From Sphingobacterium sp. B16(2022) (lineage in GTDB: Bacteria > Bacteroidota > Bacteroidia > Sphingobacteriales > Sphingobacteriaceae), in the NCBI RefSeq assembly GCF_012030425.1, contig NZ_JAAUVN010000007.1:124001-188000 (forward strand): a DNA stretch of 64,000 nucleotides. The letters run 5' to 3'. The notes under the pieces are model-generated. The model saw nothing but the letters and a program-made list of their open reading frames with translations. It made no database searches and had not been told where the DNA came from. Position numbers and translations under genes: made by a program. Positions 9,531 through 19,148 of the stretch are shown here, piece after piece (the first letter of the stretch is position 1; each line of letters opens with the position of its first letter).

Positions 9531-10244
9531 TTAAATTTGAGATAAGATTTCGTTTTTCTTGTTTTCGTACTCTGCCTGTGTAATCAACTGTTTGTCAAAG
9601 AGGTTTTTTAATTTTCTTAATTTGAGTGTTATCTCATCATCTTCTTCAACTACAGCAGGTGCAGTTACCTCAATAATTGGAGGGACTGTAGTTTCGGGTA
9701 CAATAGTTTCATTGACCTCTTCCACTATAGGCAAGGACGGTATGTTTTTAGAGGTAGGCTCTTCCTCTATTATAGGTTGATGAATTTCAAATGAGGGAGC
9801 TGTCTGTTTAGGAGCGGTTACAATAAATTTTTCTCTCTCCTGCTCGATTTCTTTTAATTTAGATGTTTCTAAAGCTCCTTTGATTAGCTGGTATAATTTA
9901 CGTGCCTGTACTTTAGGGATGTAATCAATACTTAAATTTTCCCCAGTACTAGGGATTACGGTAACCTTAGAACCAAAAATTTCTTCTTTAAACGCGATAT
10001 CTTTGATATCTTTCCAACTGAAAATTTCAAAATCTGTTGCTAAGCCCAGCTTTGTAAATTCACACATGAAAATACGTTTGTTACTAATCGTTATACTGTC
10101 GGGAAGAATGGTAACGGCCGGTTTTTTCTGTACGGCGATATAATCAATTCGCTCTCCCTCTGTCATCATGTCTTGCAATTTGACAACTAACTTTTCTACA
10201 ATTTTTATGTCCTGGCCATCAATGGCAAAAAGTTCAAAGTTCAT
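9531..10244 (-). CDS. PH-like domain protein with C-terminal SHOCT motif
   Basis: A 237-aa cytoplasmic protein. Residues about 20-120 look like a bacterial PH domain (ITISNKRIFMCEF, then EIFSWKDIKDIAF and IDYIPKVQARKLYQLI). A low-complexity Pro/Glu/Val linker (150-205) leads to a C-terminal SHOCT motif (LRKLKNLFDKQLITQAEYENKKNEIL), a short helical hairpin found in many bacterial proteins. Function is unknown. It lies between rsmI (33 nt upstream) and lnt (2 nt downstream), so it is probably part of one transcript. Confidence 0.75.
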   Translation of the reverse strand: MNFELFAIDGQDIKIVEKLVVKLQDMMTEGERIDYIAVQKKPAVTILPDSITISNKRIFMCEFTKLGLATDFEIFSWKDIKDIAFKEEIFGSKVTVIPSTGENLSIDYIPKVQARKLYQLIKGALETSKLKEIEQEREKFIVTAPKQTAPSFEIHQPIIEEEPTSKNIPSLPIVEEVNETIVPETTVPPIIEVTAPAVVEEDDEITLKLRKLKNLFDKQLITQAEYENKKNEILSQI

Positions 10245-10277
10245 GTTAAATCTATTTTAAATAAATGAAGGCTAAAC

Positions 10278-10943
10278 TTATTCTAAACCTCCCACACAAA
10301 ATACAAATTCTCCTTTAATAGGATTGTTTTCAAAATGTAATTTTAAATCAGTTAAAGTACCTCTTACATTTTCTTCATACAGTTTACTTAATTCTCGTGA
10401 TATCGAAGCTTGTCTTTCTGCTCCAAACACTTGAATAAACTCATCAATTGTTTTAAGGATACGATGTGGTGATTCGTAAAATATCATCGTTCGTTTTTCT
10501 TCAGCCAAGAATTTCATACGGGTTTGACGTCCTTTTTTCACAGGTAGAAATCCTTCAAAACAAAAACGGTCATTTGGAAGTCCAGAATTAACCAAGGCAG
10601 GAACAAAAGCGGTTGCACCAGGTAGACATTGTACTTCAAGCCCCTCTTTAATTGCCTCCCGTACTAATAAAAAACCGGGGTCAGAGATAGCTGGAGTACC
10701 GGCATCTGAAATTAGGGCAATAGTCTGACCTTCTTTTAGAAATCTAATGATTTCTGAAATCGCTTTATGTTCATTGTGCTGATGATGCGCAAATACTTTT
10801 TTTTCGATTCCAAAATGTTTCAAAAGGGGGGCACTTGTGCGTGTATCTTCGGCAAGAATAACATCTGCTTCTTTTAACACACGTATAGCGCGAAAAGTCA
10901 TGTCTTCTAAATTGCCAATTGGCGTAGGAACTAAATAAAGCAT
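10278..10943 (-). CDS. rsmI: 16S rRNA (cytidine(1402)-2'-O)-methyltransferase
   Basis: A 221-aa SAM-dependent enzyme of the tetrapyrrole-methylase fold that methylates the 2'-OH of C1402 in the ribosomal P site. Signatures: LYLVPTPIGNLEDMTFRA at the N-terminus, VILAEDTRTSAPLLKHFGI, ALISDAGTPAISDPGFLL and FYESPHRI. It is slightly shorter than E. coli RsmI (286 aa), lacking the C-terminal extension, as is usual in Bacteroidota. It is first in the rsmI-PH-lnt string. Confidence 0.95.
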   Translation of the reverse strand: MLYLVPTPIGNLEDMTFRAIRVLKEADVILAEDTRTSAPLLKHFGIEKKVFAHHQHNEHKAISEIIRFLKEGQTIALISDAGTPAISDPGFLLVREAIKEGLEVQCLPGATAFVPALVNSGLPNDRFCFEGFLPVKKGRQTRMKFLAEEKRTMIFYESPHRILKTIDEFIQVFGAERQASISRELSKLYEENVRGTLTDLKLHFENNPIKGEFVFCVGGLE

Positions 10944-11033
10944 TTACAAAGGTAAGTTTTTTTTAATAATTGTAATCAAGGCTTTGACTTGCCTTTTTTT
11001 AATAGCATGGGCTATTTTATTTATAGTAGTATT

Positions 11034-11077
11034 AAGCTCATTTCATTGGATAGAATCCTAATATGAAATGAGCTTTT
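11034..11077. terminator. Hairpin after the aldo/keto reductase gene
   Basis: A 13-bp inverted repeat (AAGCTCATTTCAT 11034-11046 with ATGAAATGAGCTT 11063-11075). The T-run is better on the plus strand, so termination of the minus-strand gene is less certain. Confidence 0.6.
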
Positions 11078-11082
11078 TAAAT

Positions 11083-12075
11083 TTATTTTGCTAAAATATT
11101 TTCAATTTGCTGTAATTCTTCTCTTGTAAATTGCTGGTTCTTTACCGCATTGACGGCATCTTGAATCTGTGATACTTTACTTGCTCCAATTAAAACTGAT
11201 GTCACTTGAGGTTTCTGTAATAGCCACGATACAGCCATTTGTGCCAGTTTTTGATTTCGATGCAGCGCTATTTCGTTTAAAGCTTTTATTTTTTCGATTT
11301 TATCTGAAGTGATATCACTTTCATGAAGTGAAATACTTCCAGAAGCCGCTCGTGAATCTTGCGGAATACCATGTAAATATTTATCAGTAAGTAAACCTTG
11401 GGCTAAGGGTGAGAAAGGAATACAGCCGACTTGCTCCTCTGTAAGCAAATCCAATAGGCTTTCTTCGACCCAGCGCTCAAACATAGAATACTTAGGTTGG
11501 TGGATGAGACAAGGCGTGCCCATTTGTTTTAAAAGATCTATCGCACGTTTTGCTTCAGGTGTTTTATAGTTCGATATCCCGACATATAAAGCCTTTCCTT
11601 GTTGGACTAATAAGTTTAAAGTGGCCATTGTTTCTTCCAATGGTGTTTCCGGGTCCGGTCTATGGTGATAAAAAATATCTACATAATCCAGATTCATTCT
11701 TTTTAAACTTTGATCTAAGCTAGAGACTAGGTATTTTTTCGAACCCCAATCCCCATACGGGCCATCCCACATCGTATAACCAGCTTTGGAAGAGATAATC
11801 ATTTCATCGCGAAGTCCTTTAAAGTCTGTCTGTAATATTTTTCCGAAATTTTCTTCTGCCGAACCAGGAGGCGGCCCATAGTTGTTCGCAAGGTCAAAAT
11901 GCGTGATACCCGAATCAAATGCTGTCTGTATTAACTTACGACTGTTCTCAAAATCATTGACATGACCAAAATTTTGCCATAAGCCCAATGAGATTGCTGA
12001 CAATTTAATTCCGGAATTACCCGAACGGCGGTATTCCATTTCTTGATATCGATTATTCGCAGGTGTATAGTGCAT
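11083..12075 (-). CDS. Aldo/keto reductase (YghZ / glyceraldehyde-3-phosphate reductase type)
   Basis: A 330-aa NADPH-dependent oxidoreductase of the AKR14/YghZ group, which reduces L-glyceraldehyde 3-phosphate and other aldehydes. The AKR catalytic set is visible: Asp and Tyr in HFDLANNYGPP, Lys in IISSKAGYTMW and His in DIFYHHRPDP. Cofactor-binding residues occur near the C-terminus (VTSVLIGASKVSQIQDA). GPPPGSAEENFG is typical of YghZ/KCNAB-like enzymes. It is monocistronic. The physiological substrate cannot be assigned. Confidence 0.9.
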   Translation of the reverse strand: MHYTPANNRYQEMEYRRSGNSGIKLSAISLGLWQNFGHVNDFENSRKLIQTAFDSGITHFDLANNYGPPPGSAEENFGKILQTDFKGLRDEMIISSKAGYTMWDGPYGDWGSKKYLVSSLDQSLKRMNLDYVDIFYHHRPDPETPLEETMATLNLLVQQGKALYVGISNYKTPEAKRAIDLLKQMGTPCLIHQPKYSMFERWVEESLLDLLTEEQVGCIPFSPLAQGLLTDKYLHGIPQDSRAASGSISLHESDITSDKIEKIKALNEIALHRNQKLAQMAVSWLLQKPQVTSVLIGASKVSQIQDAVNAVKNQQFTREELQQIENILAK

Positions 12076-12374
12076 CTGTTATTATGCTTTATGATTTTAT
12101 ATAAAGGCAATTTACAAGTAATCTTACATATATAAAGATCTTGATGTAAAATTGATTTTAATTTTCATTCGGACTTATTAATTGAACTTCACCTATTATA
12201 TTTCTTCTCTATAATATTTCGTGATGGAAGAGTGGGATATCGATTCGTGTATAACAATCATGAGTGCCAAATAGAAAGGGCGGGAACGAACAATTTTGTT
12301 TAATAAATGACAGAATAAAAATTGTAAATAAAACAAATTTATCTAAGTTTGTTTCTTTAAAAATACATACAATT

Positions 12375-13646
12375 ATGTTGCAATTGAATTATATCCGTGA
12401 AAACAGGGATAAGGTAATCGAAAGATTAGGTGTCAAAAATTTCAAGGAAATTGGATTAGTAGATGAAATCATCACTTTGGATGAACAACGTCGTAAAATT
12501 CAATCCGAGTCAGATGCCCTTTCAGCTGAAGCAAATTCATCCGCAAAAAAAATCGGAGAATTAATGCGTCAAGGTAAAAAAGAAGAAGCTGAAGCCGTAA
12601 AATCCCAATCCTCCGGATATAAAGAACAGATCAAAAGTTTGACAGATCATTTAGATCGTGTTGAACAGGATTTAAATGCAAAGATTGTCCAACTTCCCAA
12701 TCTTCCACATACTACCGTTCCTGTAGGTGTATCAGCAGATGATAATGAAGTTGTGTTAGAAAACGGAACTATCCCTACATTAGCAGATGATGCGGTTAGT
12801 CACTGGGATCTGTTAACTAAATACGGTATCGTAGATTTGGAGTTAGGTGTAAAGGTAACAGGTGCAGGTTTCCCTGTCTATAAAGGAAAAGGAGCTCGCT
12901 TGCAACGTGCATTGATCAACTTCTTTTTAGATGAAGCTGCAAAAGTGGGGTATGAAGAAGTACAGGTACCTATTATGGTTAATGAGGCATCTGCATTTGC
13001 TACAGGTCAGTTACCTGATAAGGAAGGCCAGATGTATCATGTAACACACGATGATCTATACTTGATACCAACAGCGGAAGTTCCCGTTACAAATATCTAT
13101 CGCGATGTTATCGTAAAAGAAGAACAATTTCCTATTAGACATTGTGCTTATACACCTTGTTTCCGTCGCGAAGCGGGATCGTATGGTGCGCATGTTCGTG
13201 GTTTAAATCGTTTACATCAATTTGATAAAGTAGAGACAGTACAAATCGTTCATCCCGATCGTTCTTATGATGCATTGGAAGAAATGAATACTTATGTGCA
13301 GGGACTGTTACAAAAACTTGAATTACCTTATCGTGTATTGCGTCTCTGCGGTGGTGACATGAGCTTTACAGCCGCGTTGACTTATGATCTGGAAGTATAC
13401 AGCGCCGCTCAAAAACGTTGGTTAGAAGTGTCATCAGTTTCAAATTTCGAAACGTATCAATCTAACCGTCTGAAAGTGAGGTTTAAAAACCAGGATGGTA
13501 AAATGCAATTGGCTCATACATTAAATGGATCTGCATTAGCTTTACCACGTATAGTCGCTTCTTTATTGGAGAATAATCAAACAGATAAGGGTATAAAAAT
13601 ACCGAAAGTACTAGTTCCCTATACAGGATTTGAATATATCGATTGA
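12375..13646 (+). CDS. serS: Seryl-tRNA synthetase
   Basis: A 423-aa class II aminoacyl-tRNA synthetase charging tRNA-Ser. The long helical N-terminal arm (residues about 1-110, rich in K/E) binds the tRNA variable arm. The core has motif 2 in FRREAGSYGAHVRGLNRLHQF and motif 3 in LNGSALALPRIVASLLENNQ. An open frame extends upstream to a GTG at 12264, but the ATG at 12375 (MLQLNYIREN) gives the universal SerS N-terminus. A strong terminator follows. Confidence 0.97.
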   Translation: MLQLNYIRENRDKVIERLGVKNFKEIGLVDEIITLDEQRRKIQSESDALSAEANSSAKKIGELMRQGKKEEAEAVKSQSSGYKEQIKSLTDHLDRVEQDLNAKIVQLPNLPHTTVPVGVSADDNEVVLENGTIPTLADDAVSHWDLLTKYGIVDLELGVKVTGAGFPVYKGKGARLQRALINFFLDEAAKVGYEEVQVPIMVNEASAFATGQLPDKEGQMYHVTHDDLYLIPTAEVPVTNIYRDVIVKEEQFPIRHCAYTPCFRREAGSYGAHVRGLNRLHQFDKVETVQIVHPDRSYDALEEMNTYVQGLLQKLELPYRVLRLCGGDMSFTAALTYDLEVYSAAQKRWLEVSSVSNFETYQSNRLKVRFKNQDGKMQLAHTLNGSALALPRIVASLLENNQTDKGIKIPKVLVPYTGFEYID

Positions 13647-13666
13647 TATTAATTTAATATAAATTG

Positions 13667-13698
13667 AAAGGGTTGTAATTTTTTACAACCCTTTTTTT
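13667..13698 (+). terminator. Rho-independent terminator of serS
   Basis: Perfect 12-bp arms (AAAGGGTTGTAA, TTACAACCCTTT) with a 4-nt loop and a run of seven T. Confidence 0.92.
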
Positions 13699-14189
13699 AT
13701 GTTAAAATTTTGTTAAATCTAATGATTGCCGTATTTAATTCTGTGTAATGGGGAATTATGAAAATTTAATTTATATCAGTGCTGCTTGCATTATTCGTAA
13801 TATAGAAGCTTCATATTTACATTAGTTATGAAAAAAAAACTTTTTTGTTAAAATACTTGTAATAACAACTTTGTCTATATATATTTGCTTCCCGCTTTCA
13901 AGATGTAATGTCTATGAAGGTTTACTACCACATTATTCATCGTAAATTTTAAAAAGAAAATTTACAGATTCTTATAAGATCACCATAGTGAACTGATTGT
14001 TGTCACTATTTGTTGGATCTACAATTTGTTAAATCTGTTTGCAAAGGAAAAGCTATCCGTCAAGGTGAAGGAGGTTTTGATTTGTGTTTTTTGAATTGTT
14101 TAGACAATTAAAGCTTAAACGTTTTAAATACACATCTAATTTTATGGACATAAACATATTTATATAAATTAATTAACAAACTAAATAAC
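13699..14189 (+). other. Leader region of the first SusC/SusD operon
   Basis: About 490 nt between the serS terminator and the SusC start. It contains one promoter-like element near 13857-13887 and otherwise AT-rich sequence; no small gene was found. The long distance from the promoter to the ATG (about 300 nt) leaves room for a regulatory 5' UTR. Confidence 0.5.
13857..13887 (+). promoter_or_regulatory. Candidate sigma-AB promoter for SusC/SusD pair 1
   Basis: TTG at 13857-13859, a 20-nt spacer, and a perfect -7 box TATATTTG at 13880-13887. Spacing is one base longer than the consensus. Confidence 0.5.
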
Positions 14190-17100
14190 ATGAAACAAAC
14201 ATTACTTAGTTTTCTCGTTGGGGGGATGATTCTATCATCAGTAGCATTCGCTCAAGAGAAGAAGATTAGTGGACGTGTTACATCAACAACTGGCCAAGCG
14301 GTACCAGGAGTTACTGTTGTTGTGAAAGGAACTAATCAAGCTACCCAAACCGATGCAAACGGTAACTATTCATTGAGTGTACCAGCAGGCAAGGTAGTTT
14401 TATTTCGCTCGATAGGTTTTGGCGAAAAAACAATCCTAGTTAATAACAATACTTCAGTTTTTAATATATCATTGGAAGATAATACTAATGCGATAGAAGA
14501 AGTTATTGTAACGGCAAATGCAATCAAAAGAGAGAAAAGATCATTAGGTTATTCTGCACCTGTTCTTAAAAGTGATGAATTAACGGAAGGAAGAAATTCA
14601 AGTGCCATCGGTGCTTTAGCAGGTAAAGTTGCTGGTGTTAATATTACTTCGACATCTAACTCTCCAGGAAGTTCTTCTCGTGTTGTCTTACGCGGTGGAT
14701 CATCCATTTCAGGTAATAATCAAGCCCTTATTGTTGTTGATGGTACTCCAATTGACAATTCAAGCGTTATTGGAGGTGCATCATCATTATCCAGTGTTGA
14801 TTTTGGTAACCGCGGTAATGATATCAATCCTGATGATATTGCAACTGTAACAGTTTTGAAAGGTCCTGCTGCAGCAGCTTTGTATGGTTCTAGAGCATCA
14901 AATGGGGCGCTGATTATTACAACGAAAAGTGGTCAAAAGGGCGCTAAGAATGAAATTACTTTTAGCTCGACCAATACGATGTCTTCTATTTTGAAATTAC
15001 CAGAATTTCAAAACCAATATGGACAAGGTTATTCTGATTACACCAAAGAAGGAGAACTTTTTTTCGTAAATGATCCAAAGGAAAACTGGTCATGGGGAGC
15101 TCCTTTTACAGGTGAGATTCAAGAATGGGGACAAGCTATAAATGGTGTTCGTCAGAAAAAAGCTTATTCTGCAGTAAAGGATAATGTAAAAGATTTTTTT
15201 GATCTAGGTTTAGCATCAGATAATAACTTAAGTTTTTCAGGCGGATCAGATAAATCTACCTTTTATCTTGGTTTAAATGCTTTAAACTCAAATGGTGTTT
15301 ATCCTGGTAAAAAAGATACCTATAATAAATACGGTGTTCGTTTTAACGGATCAACAGAATTTTCTAACAAATTTTCTGCTGGTGTTTCCTTTAATTATAG
15401 CCGTATCAATAGTAATAATGTTGGTGGTGGTCAAGGTGGAGGTTCCGTGTACAACAATTTGTTGCAAACGCCACGTGATATGGATATTACAAGTTTCAAA
15501 GATTTATCCAATCCTTACAACAGTTACGGTTTTACAGATGCAAATGGTGTAGAACGTAATGATGTTTATGGTTACTATGGAGCATATTCAAATAACCCAT
15601 ATTGGGTATTGGAGAACTACAATAATTACAATGATGTAAATCGTATAACAGGTAACTTTAATGTTAATTATAAGCCATTAGAGTGGTTAACTTTCCAAGA
15701 GCGTATAGGCTTGGATAATTATACTGATCGTCGCCGATCAGAATCTCCAAAATATAGTTTCATACCAGCAGATAATACATCTGGAAATTATTCAGATGCG
15801 AATATTCAGACAGATCCAGGACAGTATAGAATTGATCAATATAATGTGAATGAAATCGTACACGATTTTATGGCGACAGCTACGCATTCTTTCAATGATG
15901 ATTGGCAAGCATCTTTCATGTTGGGTAATAATATTCGTCAACGTAAAACCTCTAATATTAGCACCGCAACAAATGCAAGTGGCGGTTTAGTAGTACCAGG
16001 ATGGTATAATTTGGCTAATAGTAATGGTCCATTAGATTTAATAGAAGACTCTTGGAGTAATAGAAGATTAATTGGAGTATATGGAGATTTAAATGTTTCA
16101 TACAAAAACATTGCATATTTACAAGCTACTGCTCGTAATGACTGGTCTTCAACATTGCCAAAACAAAATAATTCATTCTTTTACCCAAGTGTAAGTGGAT
16201 CATTTGTTCTTTCTGAATTATTTACCTCAGAACTGAAAAATAAATTTAATTATGCAAAACTTCGTGCTAACTGGGCACAGGTTGGTTCTGATACAGATCC
16301 ATACCAATTATTAACGACCTTTTCTCGTGGTGAAATCAATGGTGGTTTTGGAACAACAACCTTTCCATTTGGTAATGTTTCGGCATTGATGTCAAGTAGT
16401 ACGATCGGTAATACAGAGTTGAAGCCAGAGATCACTACTTCTTTTGAGATTGGTGCTGAATTAGGTTTCTTCAACAATCGTTTATACGCCGATTTTACAT
16501 ACTATAACAACAATTCAAAAAATCAAATCTTAAGTATTCCAATTCCTGCTTCTACAGGATATGGTTTTAGTTTAGTAAATGCTGGTAAAGTTAAGAATAC
16601 TGGTGTCGAGTTAACATTGAGAGGTACACCTGTCAAGACTGAAAATTTTACTTGGGAGATGTTCGGAACCTTCACTAAAAACAACAGTGAGGTTGTTGAG
16701 TTGATGAATGGTGTTGAGCAAGTTTCTGTTGGAGGTTTCTCTGGAATGAACATAGTTGCTGCAGTAGGCCGTCCTTATGGGGAGTTTTATGGAGTTACCA
16801 ATGCTAAAGATGAATTAGGTCGTACAATTGTTGACCAAAAAACAGGTTTACCAGTAGTTTCTTCTTCACCTCAATATTTAGGCACATATAATCCCGATTT
16901 TCAAGCATCTTTGGGTACTAACTTGACATATAAAAATTGGTCAATGAGTGCTTTATTTGATACTAAACAAGGAGGTGTTTTCTATTCTAGAACAAAAGAT
17001 ATCTTAGGTTTTGTGGGTACATCTGCTGAAACTGGCGGAGAGCGTTTTGGTCAAATTTTTCCCAATTCGGTATATTTAGACGCTGCTGGAAATTCGGTAG

Positions 17101-17420
17101 TAAATACAACTGCAACATACGATAAAGTGGATTACTATCCGAATATGGAGGCAGGAGTTAATATTGTAGATGCAACTTATATTAAGTTGCGTAATCTTAC
17201 AATATCTTACAAGCTTACTAAAGATCAATTAAAGAATACTCCATTTGGAGCGGCTTCTATAGGATTATTTGGGAACAATTTATTTATCTGGACGCCTAGC
17301 GAAAATAAATATGCTGATCCAGAAGTAAATTCTGCGGGAGCTGGCAATGCGCAAGGTTTTGACTTTACAGCTCAACCTTCGTTAAGAAACTATGGTATCA
17401 ACCTTAAGGTCTCATTTTAA
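14190..17420 (+). CDS. SusC/RagA family TonB-linked outer membrane receptor (pair 1)
   Basis: A 1076-aa receptor: signal peptide MKQTLLSFLVGGMILSSVAFA (1-21), CarboxypepD_reg-like beta-sandwich (26-110), TonB-box region around EEVIVTA, plug (about 115-240, with VVDGTPIDNSS and LKGPAAAALYGSRASNGALIITTK), then a 22-stranded barrel to the C-terminal aromatic-ending KVSF. SusC proteins import glycans or other oligomers through the outer membrane with the SusD lid. The SusD gene follows after 13 nt. The signal peptide and first domain are almost the same as those of the receptors at 39797 and 45424. There is no STN domain, so it is not directly sigma/anti-sigma linked. Substrate unknown. Confidence 0.95.
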   Translation: MKQTLLSFLVGGMILSSVAFAQEKKISGRVTSTTGQAVPGVTVVVKGTNQATQTDANGNYSLSVPAGKVVLFRSIGFGEKTILVNNNTSVFNISLEDNTNAIEEVIVTANAIKREKRSLGYSAPVLKSDELTEGRNSSAIGALAGKVAGVNITSTSNSPGSSSRVVLRGGSSISGNNQALIVVDGTPIDNSSVIGGASSLSSVDFGNRGNDINPDDIATVTVLKGPAAAALYGSRASNGALIITTKSGQKGAKNEITFSSTNTMSSILKLPEFQNQYGQGYSDYTKEGELFFVNDPKENWSWGAPFTGEIQEWGQAINGVRQKKAYSAVKDNVKDFFDLGLASDNNLSFSGGSDKSTFYLGLNALNSNGVYPGKKDTYNKYGVRFNGSTEFSNKFSAGVSFNYSRINSNNVGGGQGGGSVYNNLLQTPRDMDITSFKDLSNPYNSYGFTDANGVERNDVYGYYGAYSNNPYWVLENYNNYNDVNRITGNFNVNYKPLEWLTFQERIGLDNYTDRRRSESPKYSFIPADNTSGNYSDANIQTDPGQYRIDQYNVNEIVHDFMATATHSFNDDWQASFMLGNNIRQRKTSNISTATNASGGLVVPGWYNLANSNGPLDLIEDSWSNRRLIGVYGDLNVSYKNIAYLQATARNDWSSTLPKQNNSFFYPSVSGSFVLSELFTSELKNKFNYAKLRANWAQVGSDTDPYQLLTTFSRGEINGGFGTTTFPFGNVSALMSSSTIGNTELKPEITTSFEIGAELGFFNNRLYADFTYYNNNSKNQILSIPIPASTGYGFSLVNAGKVKNTGVELTLRGTPVKTENFTWEMFGTFTKNNSEVVELMNGVEQVSVGGFSGMNIVAAVGRPYGEFYGVTNAKDELGRTIVDQKTGLPVVSSSPQYLGTYNPDFQASLGTNLTYKNWSMSALFDTKQGGVFYSRTKDILGFVGTSAETGGERFGQIFPNSVYLDAAGNSVVNTTATYDKVDYYPNMEAGVNIVDATYIKLRNLTISYKLTKDQLKNTPFGAASIGLFGNNLFIWTPSENKYADPEVNSAGAGNAQGFDFTAQPSLRNYGINLKVSF

Positions 17421-17433
17421 TAGCAAGTAAAGT

Positions 17434-18909
17434 ATGAAAACTATATATTTAAAAAACGCTAAAAAGCTTTTAATATTAGCTTTAATTGGCACAGTTGGTT
17501 TGACAGGATGTAATAAGTTTTTGGATATTAATGATAATCCAAATAACCCTGAACAAGCTACTCCAGGTTTATTATTGCCTACAGTAGAAGCTGCAATAAG
17601 TCAAGTAGTGGGGAACAATTTTCAGGTTTATGGTAATATTTGGGGACAATATTGGACACAAAATCCTACCTCATCACAATACCGTACTTTAGATCAATAT
17701 AGGATCGTTAATTCAGCAATGGATCGCCCTTGGTTGATTCTTTATAGAAATGCTTTGAATAATGCAAATTTGATTATCGAAACAAAGGCATCAGCAAATG
17801 AAAATTATAAAGGTATGGCTTATATTTTGAAAGCATATACTTTTCAAATTGCAACAGATGCTTTTGGAGATATTCCATTATCTGAAAGTTTGCAGGCAGC
17901 GGGTAATTTAAATCCTAAATACGAAGCTCAGGAAGTTGTATATGATTCAATTTTCAACTATATTGATAAAGGTCTTGCTTTATTGCAAACGAAGCAAGCT
18001 ATTCCTGTAACGAGTCAAGATATGCTATTTAACGGCGATCTAAATAAGTGGAAAGCTTTTGGAAATACTTTAAAATTAAGAGCATATTTAAGAATTTCGA
18101 ATGTTGATGCTGCTAAAGCATCAGCAGGAATTAAAGCGCTTTATGCTTCAAGCCCAGTTTTCCTAGATGAAGATGCAACGATTAATTATACTACCACTGG
18201 AGGTAACGAGAATCCATTTTATAATGAAATGGTAGGTTTAGGTAAAACTCAAAATGTGGTAGCTAGTGGAACAGCTGTAAAAGCCTTTGTGAAAAACAAT
18301 GATCCAAGAGTTTTTGCATTCTACGAAAAAGTAGTTAATAATGATGGAGTCGTTCAGGACACCATCGCATTTATTAATCAAGGAACATATAGTGCTAATA
18401 CAAAGAAATTGGTGTCATCTCCGTCACCTTTAGTAGGCGGACGTGCAGTTGAGCCAACATCAGCAGTAGCACCTGTTAAATTGATTTCAAATGCTGAAAG
18501 TTTGTTTTTGCAAGCAGAAGCTGTTGTAAAGGGCTGGGGGGCTGGTGATGCTAAGGCGTTATATGAATCTGGTATTACTTCGAGTTTTAAGGCAACAGGT
18601 TATGCTGCTGAAGCGGCAAATTATATTGCTAAGGCTCCAGATGCTGTATTTTCTGGAAATGTAGATTCAAAAGTAAAGGCAATTATCACACAAAAATATT
18701 TTGCATTGTGTGGTTTTCAAGGATTTGAGTCCTGGACTGAATGGAGAAGAACAGGTTATCCGACATTCTTTACTACGTCTGCTGCTTCTACCTTAGGAGA
18801 AGGTAGAATGCCTTTAAGAATGCCATATGCAAATAGTGAAGCAACCACTAACGCAAATTATCCTGGCAATGTAGTTATCTATACACCCGTATGGTGGGAT
18901 GTTAAATAA
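17434..18909 (+). CDS. SusD-like nutrient-binding lipoprotein (SusD-like_2 type, pair 1)
   Basis: A 491-aa outer-membrane lipoprotein with lipobox VGLTGCNKF (Cys26) followed by DINDNPNNPEQATPGLLLPT, the N-terminal signature of the SusD-like_2 branch. It forms the surface lid of the SusC pore and binds the incoming ligand. TPR-like helices make up the body, and the C-terminal FQGFESWTEWRRTGYP is a family hallmark. It is 13 nt downstream of its SusC and ends in a terminator. Confidence 0.93.
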   Translation: MKTIYLKNAKKLLILALIGTVGLTGCNKFLDINDNPNNPEQATPGLLLPTVEAAISQVVGNNFQVYGNIWGQYWTQNPTSSQYRTLDQYRIVNSAMDRPWLILYRNALNNANLIIETKASANENYKGMAYILKAYTFQIATDAFGDIPLSESLQAAGNLNPKYEAQEVVYDSIFNYIDKGLALLQTKQAIPVTSQDMLFNGDLNKWKAFGNTLKLRAYLRISNVDAAKASAGIKALYASSPVFLDEDATINYTTTGGNENPFYNEMVGLGKTQNVVASGTAVKAFVKNNDPRVFAFYEKVVNNDGVVQDTIAFINQGTYSANTKKLVSSPSPLVGGRAVEPTSAVAPVKLISNAESLFLQAEAVVKGWGAGDAKALYESGITSSFKATGYAAEAANYIAKAPDAVFSGNVDSKVKAIITQKYFALCGFQGFESWTEWRRTGYPTFFTTSAASTLGEGRMPLRMPYANSEATTNANYPGNVVIYTPVWWDVK

Positions 18910-18931
18910 CAATTTTAAGGTTATAATTTTT

Positions 18932-18965
18932 AAAAAGCGATCTCGAAAGGGATCGCTTTTTTATT
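18932..18965 (+). terminator. Terminator of SusC/SusD pair 1
   Basis: Arms AAAAAGCGATC and GATCGCTTTTT around an 8-nt loop, followed by a T-rich run. Confidence 0.88.
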
Positions 18966-19148
18966 TTTAGCAATCTATATAAAACAATAGTTTTATATAT
19001 TCATCTTGGAAAATTGATTGACCCAGTAGTTTATTATTTTGAAATGAACATATAAAGTGGTTTAATAGAAAATAACTGCATCTTTTTTCAAAGATTAGGA
19101 TATTTACAAAAATAAAAAGTTTTAAAAAATATAAAAATAATAAGAAAT